A DNA stretch of 49,790 bases from positions 1 to 49,790 of the forward strand of contig CAJTQP010000010.1 of assembly GCA_910578575.1 (NCBI GenBank), given 5' to 3'. This DNA comes from an uncultured Oscillospiraceae bacterium (GTDB lineage Bacteria; Bacillota; Clostridia; Oscillospirales; Oscillospiraceae). A program made the position numbers and the translations under genes. Below are positions 30,764 through 37,737 of the stretch, in pieces (within the stretch, counting starts at the first letter, position 1; the number at the start of each line of letters is the position of its first letter). The notes below the pieces were generated by a model that saw only the letters and a list, made by a program, of their open reading frames with translations, did no database searches and had not been told where the DNA came from.

Positions 30764-30978
30764 CTCTTTCTGTTTTCCTCCACCAGCTTTTCCAGTTCGT
30801 CTAGTTTCGTCTGCTGCTCGTCGGTACGGATAGCCCCAAGGCAGATATTGCAGCCATAAAGGATTGCGTTGGCCGTCTTAGGGTCTATTTCCCCATTGAG
30901 CAGCATATTGGATATACGGTTGATTGTCCGCCGGACTTCTCCAGGTGTGGACATTTTCAACCGTTTCTTGCTGGACAT
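30760..30978 (-). CDS. Small phage-type hypothetical protein
   Basis: 72 residues, mostly helical: basic start, then TINRISNMLLNGEIDPKTAN, a CNICLG segment and a charged coiled-coil-like tail. It lies 3 bases after the capsid gene stop. The ribosome site is weak, suggesting coupling to the capsid gene. Function unknown. Confidence 0.6.
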   Translation of the reverse strand: MSSKKRLKMSTPGEVRRTINRISNMLLNGEIDPKTANAILYGCNICLGAIRTDEQQTKLDELEKLVEENRKR

Positions 30979-30981
30979 GGT

Positions 30982-31851
30982 TTACTCGCTGTCCTCTCCG
31001 CTGGGGGGAGTGGTAACAGGTTGGGACTGGTAGTAGATTGCTTTAGCTTTGTTGTCCAAGACAAAGGCATCATAACAGATACGACCCTCCACCAGTGCGC
31101 CGGAGATGCCGGGCGGGTTTTCGTGGATGGTGTAGTCCTCCAACTTCACCGGGGCCACAGTAGCCACGGGGTGGGCTACCATAAAGCCAAAGCCGGCGGG
31201 AAGACGGTTGGCGGGAATCTTCTGCACGTTCATGCCGTCCAGGATGCCGATAACACCTTTCAAGCGTAGGTCGTTGCCCACATCCGTTTCCATCACGATA
31301 TCTTTGCACTTTTTCATCAGCACATAGACAGCGGGCGTCACCACCAGCACACGGCCAGTCTCGGGGGCCTCGGCAGTATCCAGAGCTTCCGACGCTGCCA
31401 AAATCTCGGTATAGATGTTGGTTGCGTTCAGCGCCTTTGCAGTGGGTTTGTGGCCTGCCTTGGCGCACATCACGCCGAAAGTGTATGTATCCACTTCGGG
31501 GATCACTACTTCCCTGTTCTGCCGTGCCAGGGCGGTAGCGGCGGCAAGCTGCTGGGCGGTCTCGTCTGTGTCCAGCTTGTCAATGGTGAAGGTAAAGCTC
31601 CGATCTTTGGTCAGGGCAAACTCCTCGGTGGTGGCGTCCAGGTCGGCCACAGCGCCGTACCGGCTCCAATTCCCCTGGGCGGGGCCGTTGCGCCCGTAGT
31701 CATTCATCTGGGACGTTGTGATTTTGTAAACCTTGATAGTGTGCGCCCCGGTCCAGTCAAGGTCCTGGTTGGTGACAAGGCTTTTCTTGCTCTCCGTGGC
31801 AAATTGCTCATCAGTGTATGGTTGAAATTTGGTTACCAGATCGACAGCCAT
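30982..31851 (-). CDS. Phage major capsid protein
   Basis: 289 residues. Start region AVDLVTKFQPYTDEQFATES; a central SFTFTIDKLDTDETAQQLAA region; VIPEVDTYTFGVMCAKAGHK; and LVVTPAVYVLMKKCKDIVME before a C-terminal domain ending ICYDAFVLDNKAKAIYYQSQ. This matches capsid proteins of clostridial phages by memory of the family, and its place 20 bases after a DUF4355 scaffold gene supports it. Start: ATG after AGGAGGGAG. No portal, terminase or tail gene accompanies it. Confidence 0.82.
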   Translation of the reverse strand: MAVDLVTKFQPYTDEQFATESKKSLVTNQDLDWTGAHTIKVYKITTSQMNDYGRNGPAQGNWSRYGAVADLDATTEEFALTKDRSFTFTIDKLDTDETAQQLAAATALARQNREVVIPEVDTYTFGVMCAKAGHKPTAKALNATNIYTEILAASEALDTAEAPETGRVLVVTPAVYVLMKKCKDIVMETDVGNDLRLKGVIGILDGMNVQKIPANRLPAGFGFMVAHPVATVAPVKLEDYTIHENPPGISGALVEGRICYDAFVLDNKAKAIYYQSQPVTTPPSGEDSE

Positions 31852-31871
31852 TATGGCTCCCTCCTAAAATC

Positions 31872-32303
31872 TCAGATTTTAAGCTTGAACGCTGCCGCGA
31901 TGGGGTCAGGGCCACCGCCAGTGAGCTTATTGCTCTCTCCTGGTCTCCACCCCTCAAACTTGCTGCGGCCTCTAGTGATAGCCGGGAAGGCTTTCACTAG
32001 CTTATCCACAGCGGTTTTGAATTTGGCCGTGTCAGAGCTGTCCAGCACGTCCAGGAACTCCGCCGGGTAATTCTTGCTATCCAGGTATTCCCGGCAGTCT
32101 AATCGCGCCTCGCGGGCCTTCAATGCCTGCTCTCGCTCGTCTGCCGGGGATGGCTCTGCTTTGGCTCTCTCGCGGGCCAGCCGGTCAGCAACGATGCGAT
32201 TTACTTCTTCTTGTGTGAACGTCCTCTCGCTGCCCTGTCCCCCGCTGGCCTCCGGGGTGGGAGTTGTGGACTGCTGGCCGTTCTGGTTGATGATCTCGCT
32301 CAT
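31872..32303 (-). CDS. Capsid scaffolding protein (DUF4355-like)
   Basis: 143 residues. A Gln/Thr/Gly-rich start leads into FTQEEVNRIVADRLARERAK and a charged coiled coil (EREQALKAREARLDCREYLD), then EFLDVLDSSDTAKFKTAVDK. This is the DUF4355 pattern of phage scaffolds, which shape the procapsid and are then removed. It sits directly before the capsid gene, the usual order. Start: ATG after TGGAGGT. It is transcribed behind a 340-base leader from a promoter at 32652-32680. Confidence 0.85.
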   Translation of the reverse strand: MSEIINQNGQQSTTPTPEASGGQGSERTFTQEEVNRIVADRLARERAKAEPSPADEREQALKAREARLDCREYLDSKNYPAEFLDVLDSSDTAKFKTAVDKLVKAFPAITRGRSKFEGWRPGESNKLTGGGPDPIAAAFKLKI

Positions 32304-32553
32304 GATGTACCTCCAGTTTTACGCCCTTGAGTTTGGGCTGATTCTATCCCCTGGACAGACAGAGCGCACCCAGTTCCAGACCCCTAACCTTCCGGGAACA
32401 CCCCCGGCACCCCCCGGACTATTGACCGGGCTTGGGGTAAGGGACCTGGACAAGATGGGTGGCGCCCGCCAAGTAACGGATGCCGCCCATCCAAGCCGAC
32501 CGGGTAACCCCTAATCCGCTCTGGGTGGGCTGTGTCTATCCAGGAGATGAAAA

Positions 32554-32596
32554 ACAGGCACGGGAAACGATCATCAAACCGTTTTCCCGCGCCTGT
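32554..32596 (-). terminator. Attenuator-like terminator in the capsid-operon leader
   Basis: Minus strand: ACAGGCGCGGGAAAACG pairs with CGTTTCCCGTGCCTGT and is followed by TTTTCATC. Upstream in the same RNA, TAGGCACGGGA (about 32631-32641) is complementary to TCCCGTGCCT of the right arm and could form a competing antiterminator. If termination occurs, a small RNA of about 95 bases results. The rest of 32304-32553 has further inverted blocks but no convincing gene. Confidence 0.65.
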
Positions 32597-32651
32597 CGCC
32601 ACAGACATTCCCCCGAAGGGTGGTACTCATCCCGTGCCTATTTTCACGTTA

Positions 32652-32680
32652 ATTATACCATAGAGGGGGGTGTTGGTCAA
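32652..32680 (-). promoter_or_regulatory. Promoter of the scaffold-capsid operon
   Basis: Minus strand TTGACC (32675-32680), 17-base spacer, TATAAT (32652-32657). It lies 350 bases before the scaffold start. Confidence 0.75.
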
Positions 32681-32859
32681 GGCTTTTCCCTTGTGCTGCA
32701 AGGGTTTTTTCGATTTCTAGTTGTCACATATAGGGCCATTTTGGGGGCCTTAGAGTTGTCTCGCCGGACCTTTGCGTCAGGATATCGTTGGAGGAGGAGT
32801 GCCAGATCAGCGGCTACGTCCCGATCTTCCTCCGTCGAATAGGTACACTTCCACTTCAC
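32677..32859 (-). CDS. Small satellite hypothetical protein
   Basis: 60 residues from a GTG that overlaps the stop of the upstream gene (GTGA). Contains STEEDRDVAADLALLLQRYP followed by a basic strand (DAKVRRDNSK, ALYVTTRNRK). Translation is coupled. Its end overlaps the -35 of the capsid promoter. No family recognised. Confidence 0.55.
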   Translation of the reverse strand: MKWKCTYSTEEDRDVAADLALLLQRYPDAKVRRDNSKAPKMALYVTTRNRKNPCSTREKP

Positions 32860-33068
32860 GCCATATCCCTCTTGTTACCCTGCTCCCGAACAGCGTCTAT
32901 CACTTCGCTGATGCTCTGATGTGCTACCCAGATTGTAGAGGCAATCACGCCGGGAGAAACCGGACAGTCAGCATCTTCGTTTGTGATGCGCCAGGCCAGT
33001 TGCAGGACATCCAACACTTTATCGATTTCTTCTAACTGGTATTCATGGACTTTATAGGTAGAATTCAT
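32856..33068 (-). CDS. Small satellite hypothetical protein
   Basis: 70 residues, helical: YQLEEIDKVLDVLQLAWRIT, CPVSPGVIASTIWVAHQSIS. The ATG at 33068 has AAAGGAAG upstream; the longer open frame upstream lacks a ribosome site. It overlaps the next gene. Resembles small phage regulators in size and composition only. Confidence 0.6.
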   Translation of the reverse strand: MNSTYKVHEYQLEEIDKVLDVLQLAWRITNEDADCPVSPGVIASTIWVAHQSISEVIDAVREQGNKRDMA

Positions 33069-33120
33069 ACTTGACTTCCTTTCCCCGCCCCTGTTACAAT
33101 AGAGGCGGACCTTGTTTGGG

Positions 33121-33306
33121 TTAGTTGTCCTGCTTGGTCTCTTTGCCGCTCTCAGCGTTCGCCGCGCTGGGAGCGGCTTTCTTCGTAATGGTGGGGCACC
33201 GCTTAGGGTGCCGAGGGTTGCTGAATGGACCAAAGCCATGTGTGCTGCCATAGCTCAGGACCTTCTTGCCCACACCAGCATCGCTGTAGTTTTTTCGCTT
33301 GCTCAT
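33121..33306 (-). CDS. Small basic satellite protein
   Basis: 61 residues with many Lys/Arg and Asn (MSKRKNYSDAGVGKKVLSYG, NPRHPKRCPTITKKAAPSAA). Start: ATG after AAAAAGGAG. A nucleic-acid-binding role is possible from charge alone. The 130 bases between it and the primase gene hold nothing recognisable. Confidence 0.55.
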   Translation of the reverse strand: MSKRKNYSDAGVGKKVLSYGSTHGFGPFSNPRHPKRCPTITKKAAPSAANAESGKETKQDN

Positions 33307-33438
33307 TGTTCACGCTCCTTTTTGCTGATTTCTGGCCCACACCCCGAAAGCCTTGTGCCTCAACGGTTTGTGGGAATGTGTACTGACGTGTACCGGGTTT
33401 TTCACGGGGGTAAAATAAAATCTCTCGCGTAGAAGGGA

Positions 33439-35388
33439 CTACGAAAAGTCGGTACACACCGGTACACATCGCCATTTTACACCCAAAATCATGTTGAGTG
33501 CTGCTGCCGTTCGCTCTGCTCCAGCGGGGCGCTTGCGCCTAATTGTTGTGTGGGCTTCCATGGACTGCTTGAAGTTTGTCATGCTTTCTGACCGGTGGCC
33601 GTTGCGAATGCACCACTCCTGATAGGATTGATACGCCTCCTCGGTTCTGATTTCGCCTAGCGGGTCTGGCTCCATCATCTCATCCACAAATCGGGCAATC
33701 TTATCGCTGGCCCGCTGATAAGCAGACGTAGCGGTTTTGACGGCCTCCGGAGGCTCCAGCCCGGTTTCCCGCATGGTCCAAAGTCCATCCAGGCACCAGT
33801 TGAGCAGGCCGCTGAGGTTTGTCGCCTTACGTAGCTTGCGCTTGAGTCCTTTGTCCTGCTCCTCCTCGGTGAAGTGGTGCTCGAAGGGAACCACTTTCAC
33901 CCGGCCTGAATCAAAGATGGTGGGGTCCGTCACCTTGGGCAGATGGTTTGTGTTGATAAACAGCTTGAATTGTGGGGTAAACTCAAAGCTGTTTTCGTTG
34001 AGGAATCTGGCGTTGATGGTGTCCCGGCCTGTCAGAGTTTTCACCAGGGCAGCGGATAGGATCATCTGCCTCCCCGGTTCGGAGATATTCACCACACGGG
34101 CGCCCGCCAACCGTGCGATATCCTCAGTGGGAGAACTGCTGTTGGCTTTCTCCTTTTGGGTGATGGTTTCGGGCCGCGCTGCCTTGCCATAGCCGCCCTG
34201 TAGGGCCATATAGGTTTCCATGAGTGTTCCCTTTCCGTTACGGGTGGTAGGGCCGTAGAGCATGAAAAAACACTCCTCCGACGTGTCCCCGGTCAGACCG
34301 TAGCCCATGGCCTTTTGAAGATAGACGATTTTCCCGGTGTCGCCCTCCATAGCATCCGCCACTGCCTTCTCCCACAGTTCAGACCGCACGGCGGGATCGT
34401 AGCGGGCCCCGGAAATAAGCGTCAGCATATCGCCTGGGGAGTGGGGGCGGAATTGCCTGGTCCGAAGGTCCAGGGTCCCATTCAGACAGTTATAGAGCAT
34501 GGAGTCCTGGTCAAAGTCCGTCAACTTCACCGGGTAGACACTGGCGGCATCCTTCAGCACGGTTTCCCGGTTATACCGTTTCTGCCACCGCTCCACGAAT
34601 TGCCGGTATTCATCTCGGACAGCTCCGTCGGGCAGACTTAAGGCATAGACCACCAGGGCGTCGGCCAGCTTTTTACACAGCTCCATAGCCCGTAGGTTGC
34701 CGGTGTCGGGCTCCCACACCTTGCCGTTGTAGACAAACCACTTTTTGCGCTCTGGCACATACCGAGCCACGTCTTTGTACCAGTCAGCGAACAGATTGCC
34801 ATTGCCGATATCATTCCAGCCGTAGCGGTCATTCTTCTCCGGGTGGAGGTCCGCCAGCTTCATCAGCCCGGCGGTGGTAGTGACGGTGATCCTGTCCGCC
34901 TTACGATGGAAATAGGCTTGGGGGTCATATCCCTGCTGGGCAGTGTCGATGGCATTTTGAATGGTAATGGCTCCGTAGGTGCTGCCCGCCGTCGGTCTAT
35001 CCCACTTCTCCCTCATAAGTCCAGATTGCCGGAAAAGCCGGTCTATCCTGGCGGCGTCCTTGTTCGTCCAGAAGGCCAGGGCGTTGCATAGGGCTATGTC
35101 TGCCTCAGACGCTGACTTATAGCCGGTAACGTCCCCGGACCACAGAGCGGCGAACTGCGTCCCGCTTTTGGACCGCTTGGCCCGCTCGATCAGAGCCAAG
35201 TCATCCAGGTCCATCAATCCGCCATCGTTGATCTCTGAATCCCATTCCAGCGGGCCAGGGGCGGTCGGAGCAGGAACGGGGGCCGGTGTGGGCGTCTTTG
35301 CCCGAGGCCGGACCATATATTTCTCCAGCAGACCAGTTATTACTTCACTAGGACATTCCCGGTCAAAGTTACAAATTTGTTCGTGCAT
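33439..35388 (-). CDS. P4-type primase-helicase, C-terminal part (D5 / SF3 helicase)
   Basis: About 649 residues. Residues near 60-150 form a helical module found in phage primases (ASEADIALCNALAFWTNKDA, RIDRLFRQSGLMREKWDRP). Next come a D5_N-like domain and an SF3 helicase: Walker A GPTTRNGKGTLMETY and FKLFINTNHLPKVTD with sensor Asn. The C-terminal HTH-like part ends before residue 649. It unwinds and helps prime the element's DNA. The ATG at 35388 lies inside the previous gene and has no ribosome site; the preceding N-terminal primase half is in another frame, so the two probably were one gene (33439-35828) broken by a frameshift. Confidence 0.82.
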   Translation of the reverse strand: MHEQICNFDRECPSEVITGLLEKYMVRPRAKTPTPAPVPAPTAPGPLEWDSEINDGGLMDLDDLALIERAKRSKSGTQFAALWSGDVTGYKSASEADIALCNALAFWTNKDAARIDRLFRQSGLMREKWDRPTAGSTYGAITIQNAIDTAQQGYDPQAYFHRKADRITVTTTAGLMKLADLHPEKNDRYGWNDIGNGNLFADWYKDVARYVPERKKWFVYNGKVWEPDTGNLRAMELCKKLADALVVYALSLPDGAVRDEYRQFVERWQKRYNRETVLKDAASVYPVKLTDFDQDSMLYNCLNGTLDLRTRQFRPHSPGDMLTLISGARYDPAVRSELWEKAVADAMEGDTGKIVYLQKAMGYGLTGDTSEECFFMLYGPTTRNGKGTLMETYMALQGGYGKAARPETITQKEKANSSSPTEDIARLAGARVVNISEPGRQMILSAALVKTLTGRDTINARFLNENSFEFTPQFKLFINTNHLPKVTDPTIFDSGRVKVVPFEHHFTEEEQDKGLKRKLRKATNLSGLLNWCLDGLWTMRETGLEPPEAVKTATSAYQRASDKIARFVDEMMEPDPLGEIRTEEAYQSYQEWCIRNGHRSESMTNFKQSMEAHTTIRRKRPAGAERTAAALNMILGVKWRCVPVCTDFS

Positions 35389-35828
35389 CCAGCTATGTAT
35401 ACCTCCAATCCGATTTTTTGACGGTTGATGTAATAGCGGGCTTTGTCATACTGAAACTCTGCCGGAACAGTGAACAGGATACGCAGCCCCTTCCCGCTGG
35501 GGGAATACTCGGTATAAGAGTTCATGGTCTGTACGATGTCCAGGGCCATTTCCGAGATTTCCCCAGTATCGCTGATGCAGTGGTCGATGTCGATAGCGCC
35601 CAGGTTGCCAAAAACCCCTACACCGATCCCGTCATAGCCGCCCCGCTCCAGAGCGGCCAGGGCCACAGCCAGCGGGGAAAAAGTAGCTGGGTTGGTGCTC
35701 TGGGCCCTGCCGCCTGTGCGGGGGTTGTACGGGACCTTGGTACGCTTCCCGCCCCGCTCCTCATACCGCCAGCAGCAGAACAGGCCAGTTTCCCGCAGTT
35801 TGGCGGGAAGGTTGTTTACTTGAATCAA
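35340..35828 (-). CDS. Primase N-terminal part (archaeo-eukaryotic-type prim-pol)
   Basis: 162 residues. Contains the conserved opening LPAKLRETGLFCCWRYEERG, KVPYNPRTGGRAQSTNPATF, and the hhhDhD motif GAIDIDHC. YSPSGKGLRIL and LEVYIAGCTNKFVTLTGN follow. In related elements the text continues directly into the segment that reads CPSEVITGLLEKYM in the neighbouring frame. Here the frame ends at 35340. No clear slippery heptamer is seen, so mutation or assembly error is more likely than programmed frameshifting. TTG start overlapping the upstream stop. Confidence 0.75.
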   Translation of the reverse strand: MIQVNNLPAKLRETGLFCCWRYEERGGKRTKVPYNPRTGGRAQSTNPATFSPLAVALAALERGGYDGIGVGVFGNLGAIDIDHCISDTGEISEMALDIVQTMNSYTEYSPSGKGLRILFTVPAEFQYDKARYYINRQKIGLEVYIAGCTNKFVTLTGNVLVK

Positions 35829-36133
35829 TCAACACCACCCCCATACAGATATTCCCACTTGGCCTTGGCGTCCTGGTGCTCCGCGTACTGCCTCGCCAGC
35901 TCCTCCAAGTTCAGGCAAACTTCCCGCTTTTCGGCGCTCCCGATATCCTGCACGCCATAGCCCCGCCGGTTGTACAGGCGCTCAATCAGCTCCTTACTGG
36001 ACTGCCCTACCATCTGGGCCGCTTGCAGCTGGGCCTTGGTCAGGACTATCGAGTCCTTGCGTTGCTCTCCGGTGCGGTGGTCCTTGATGCTGACATCAAA
36101 GGTCCGCAGTTGGATGGTCATCGTTGTTTTCAT
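35825..36133 (-). CDS. Small satellite protein upstream of the primase
   Basis: 102 residues. KTTMTIQLRTFDVSIKDHRT at the start, then IVLTKAQLQAAQMVGQSSKE and NLEELARQYAEHQDAKAKWE: a beta hairpin followed by helices. It lies between the excisionase-like gene and the primase, a place where replication accessory proteins are usual. The ATG has GAAAGGAG upstream. Family not recognised. Confidence 0.6.
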   Translation of the reverse strand: MKTTMTIQLRTFDVSIKDHRTGEQRKDSIVLTKAQLQAAQMVGQSSKELIERLYNRRGYGVQDIGSAEKREVCLNLEELARQYAEHQDAKAKWEYLYGGGVD

Positions 36134-36135
36134 AG

Positions 36136-36333
36136 TCAATCTCCTTTCGTCTGAGCCGCTGCCCATTCTTCCAAGCGGCGGCGGTCAATGCGGATCGCGC
36201 GGCCAATGCGCACGGCGGGGAAGTCTGCCCGATGGGTCAGAGGGTATACAACATCCTCTGACAGCTGTAGCAGCTGGGCCGCCTGTTTCACGGTCAGCCA
36301 CAGCGGGGTTAGGGTCGTTGTGTTGGTTGTCAT
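36136..36333 (-). CDS. Excisionase-like HTH_17 protein
   Basis: 65 residues with a MerR-like winged helix of the excisionase group: LWLTVKQAAQLLQLSEDVVY, PAVRIGRAIRIDRRRLEEWA. Such proteins either bend DNA for excision or serve as small regulators. It lies in the early operon opposite the repressor. Confidence 0.85.
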   Translation of the reverse strand: MTTNTTTLTPLWLTVKQAAQLLQLSEDVVYPLTHRADFPAVRIGRAIRIDRRRLEEWAAAQTKGD

Positions 36334-36339
36334 GTTCTC

Positions 36340-36540
36340 TTAGCCCTCCTTCTCGATGATGTCCGCCACAGGGACCCCCAGGCCTGCCGCCAGCTTGCCA
36401 GCGGTCTTAGGCTCACAGGTCCCGCGCCGGAGGATGGTGCTGACGTTCTGCCGGGAAATCCCGCAGCTTTCCGCATAGGCCGCTTTGGTCAGACCATGCT
36501 CCGCCAACATGGTTTCGATGCGTATTGTGTTGATTGTCAT
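36340..36540 (-). CDS. Cro-like XRE regulator
   Basis: 66 residues, a single HTH: IETMLAEHGLTKAAYAESCG, ISRQNVSTILRRGTCEPKTA, ending VPVADIIEKEG. The ATG at 36540 has GGAGG upstream; a longer frame lacks one. It is divergent from the 36685 repressor with shared operators, the arrangement of a lambda-type switch. Confidence 0.85.
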   Translation of the reverse strand: MTINTIRIETMLAEHGLTKAAYAESCGISRQNVSTILRRGTCEPKTAGKLAAGLGVPVADIIEKEG

Positions 36541-36560
36541 TCGTTGTTCACCTCCAATGT

Positions 36561-36651
36561 GTTCCGTTTGGAACATTTTCTTCTTGCATAATACACCCAT
36601 TCGGAACGTTATGTCAAGAGGTTTTTTGAAAAAAGTGTTCCATTTGGGTAC
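36561..36651. promoter_or_regulatory. Operator set of the lysogeny switch
   Basis: A perfect palindrome GTTCCGTTTGGAAC (36561-36574), a related box CACCCATTCGGAACG (36594-36608) and a third box GTGTTCCATTTGGGTAC (36635-36651). The third lies in the spacer of the repressor promoter. Confidence 0.6.
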
Positions 36652-36654
36652 AAT
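36626..36654 (+). promoter_or_regulatory. Repressor promoter
   Basis: TTGAAA (36626-36631), 17-base spacer containing the third operator box, TACAAT (36649-36654). Confidence 0.65.
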
Positions 36655-36684
36655 TTGTGATATACTATAGACGGAGGGCAGCTT

Positions 36685-37368
36685 ATGAACATTGGAGAAC
36701 ATATTAAACAATTCCGGAAGATGCAAGGACTTTCGCAAAAGGAGCTTGCCGAAAAGTCTGGTATTTCCTTAATGAGTATTAGACGATATGAGACAGGTGA
36801 GCGTGAACCGCGGCACGATGTCCTAGAACGCATTGCGAACGCACTTGAAGCACCAATTTTATTCTTTTATGGAATTCGTGAATTTAGAGAAGAACAAATT
36901 CCTCAATCAAACGAATGTGACGAAATTTATCCTGATAGGAAGTATAGAGAAATTGAATCTCTGCTGTCTCGATCCTATAAAAATATTGAGCTTAAATTGA
37001 TTGCTGGATATGATTGGTTCACGCAGTATTATTTGATTTCTGAAGAAGATGGAAGCAAATTTATATTATATGACAATGACATTGAAGCCCTTTATAACGC
37101 AACGATGGCATATCTTCCTGCCATAATTGCCCGGTTAAAAGATATACGCACTGAAAAGGAAGTGATTTCTGAACTTGAGGAATGGCGTGCGTCCGGCAAA
37201 GAGGTGCGGGCAACCATGTATCGGATGCCGCCCCTGGAGGAACGCCTTTTTGATTCCGATGATGACATAGCAGCTCCACAGGATACGCCAACGCCACCGG
37301 AGGGCAAAGATACCACCCCAGCCACAGAAGCCCCAGAGGAGCCGCAGGAGCCGTCAGAGGAAGATTAG
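36685..37368 (+). CDS. CI-like XRE repressor of the satellite
   Basis: 227 residues. The HTH is at residues 1-60 (EHIKQFRKMQGLSQKELAEK, SGISLMSIRRYETGEREPRH). A central helical domain follows (LSRSYKNIELKLIAGYDWFT, ISELEEWRASGKEVRATMYR), then a Pro/Glu-rich tail (PEEPQEPSEED). No LexA-type Ser/Lys protease motif is visible, so induction probably does not use RecA self-cleavage; antirepression by a helper-phage protein would fit a satellite. Start: ATG after ACGGAGGGCAG. Confidence 0.85.
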   Translation: MNIGEHIKQFRKMQGLSQKELAEKSGISLMSIRRYETGEREPRHDVLERIANALEAPILFFYGIREFREEQIPQSNECDEIYPDRKYREIESLLSRSYKNIELKLIAGYDWFTQYYLISEEDGSKFILYDNDIEALYNATMAYLPAIIARLKDIRTEKEVISELEEWRASGKEVRATMYRMPPLEERLFDSDDDIAAPQDTPTPPEGKDTTPATEAPEEPQEPSEED

Positions 37369-37419
37369 AGGATATGGAAATTCCCGTACCCCCGCAGGCG
37401 AAATACCCGCGGCAGATTC

Positions 37420-37639
37420 AACTTCTTCCCTCAAGCGGGAAGAAGTTTCAAACTTCGCGTTTGAGGGACGTTTGAAACTCTTACCACACAACAGCCCGAT
37501 GCCGGAATTCCAGCATCGGAGGTATTGCTTCTTCCCCCGTGCGGGAAATTCCACGCACCATGCTTTTTCGCATATATGCGAAAAAGCATGAATTTGAGCA
37601 AAAAGAAACCCCGTCAGGCGCTACCAACACCTGACGGGG
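37420..37639. repeat. Cluster of five inverted repeats before the integrase
   Basis: AACTTCTTCCC/GGGAAGAAGTT (37420-37447); AGTTTCAAAC/GTTTGAAACT (37444-37479); CCGATGC/GCATCGG (37496-37519); a 32-bp perfect palindrome (37559-37590); CCCCGTCAGG/CCTGACGGGG (37609-37639, T-rich tail only on the minus strand). The 370-base gap holds no gene. Possible replication origin, integrase-related sites or terminators. Confidence 0.6.
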
Positions 37640-37737
37640 CGATGCACAATAAATACCAGGACAGTCAATCATGGCACCAGTGCGCCTATTATTATATCCG
37701 AAAAGCGCCGTGGTGTCAAATCAGAAAGGAGAACATC

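Noticed and set aside
32384..32608. Minus-strand 74-codon frame in the capsid-operon leader
   Set aside because: It lies across the terminator stem, is Pro/Gly/Arg-rich and has no clear ribosome site; a structured leader explains the region better.
35340..35388. Programmed -1 frameshift in the primase
   Set aside because: No X-XXY-YYZ slippery heptamer in the right phase was seen in the overlap; mutation or assembly error is simpler.
37420..37639. CRISPR array
   Set aside because: The repeats here are different inverted repeats, not one direct repeat with regular spacers, and no cas gene is present.
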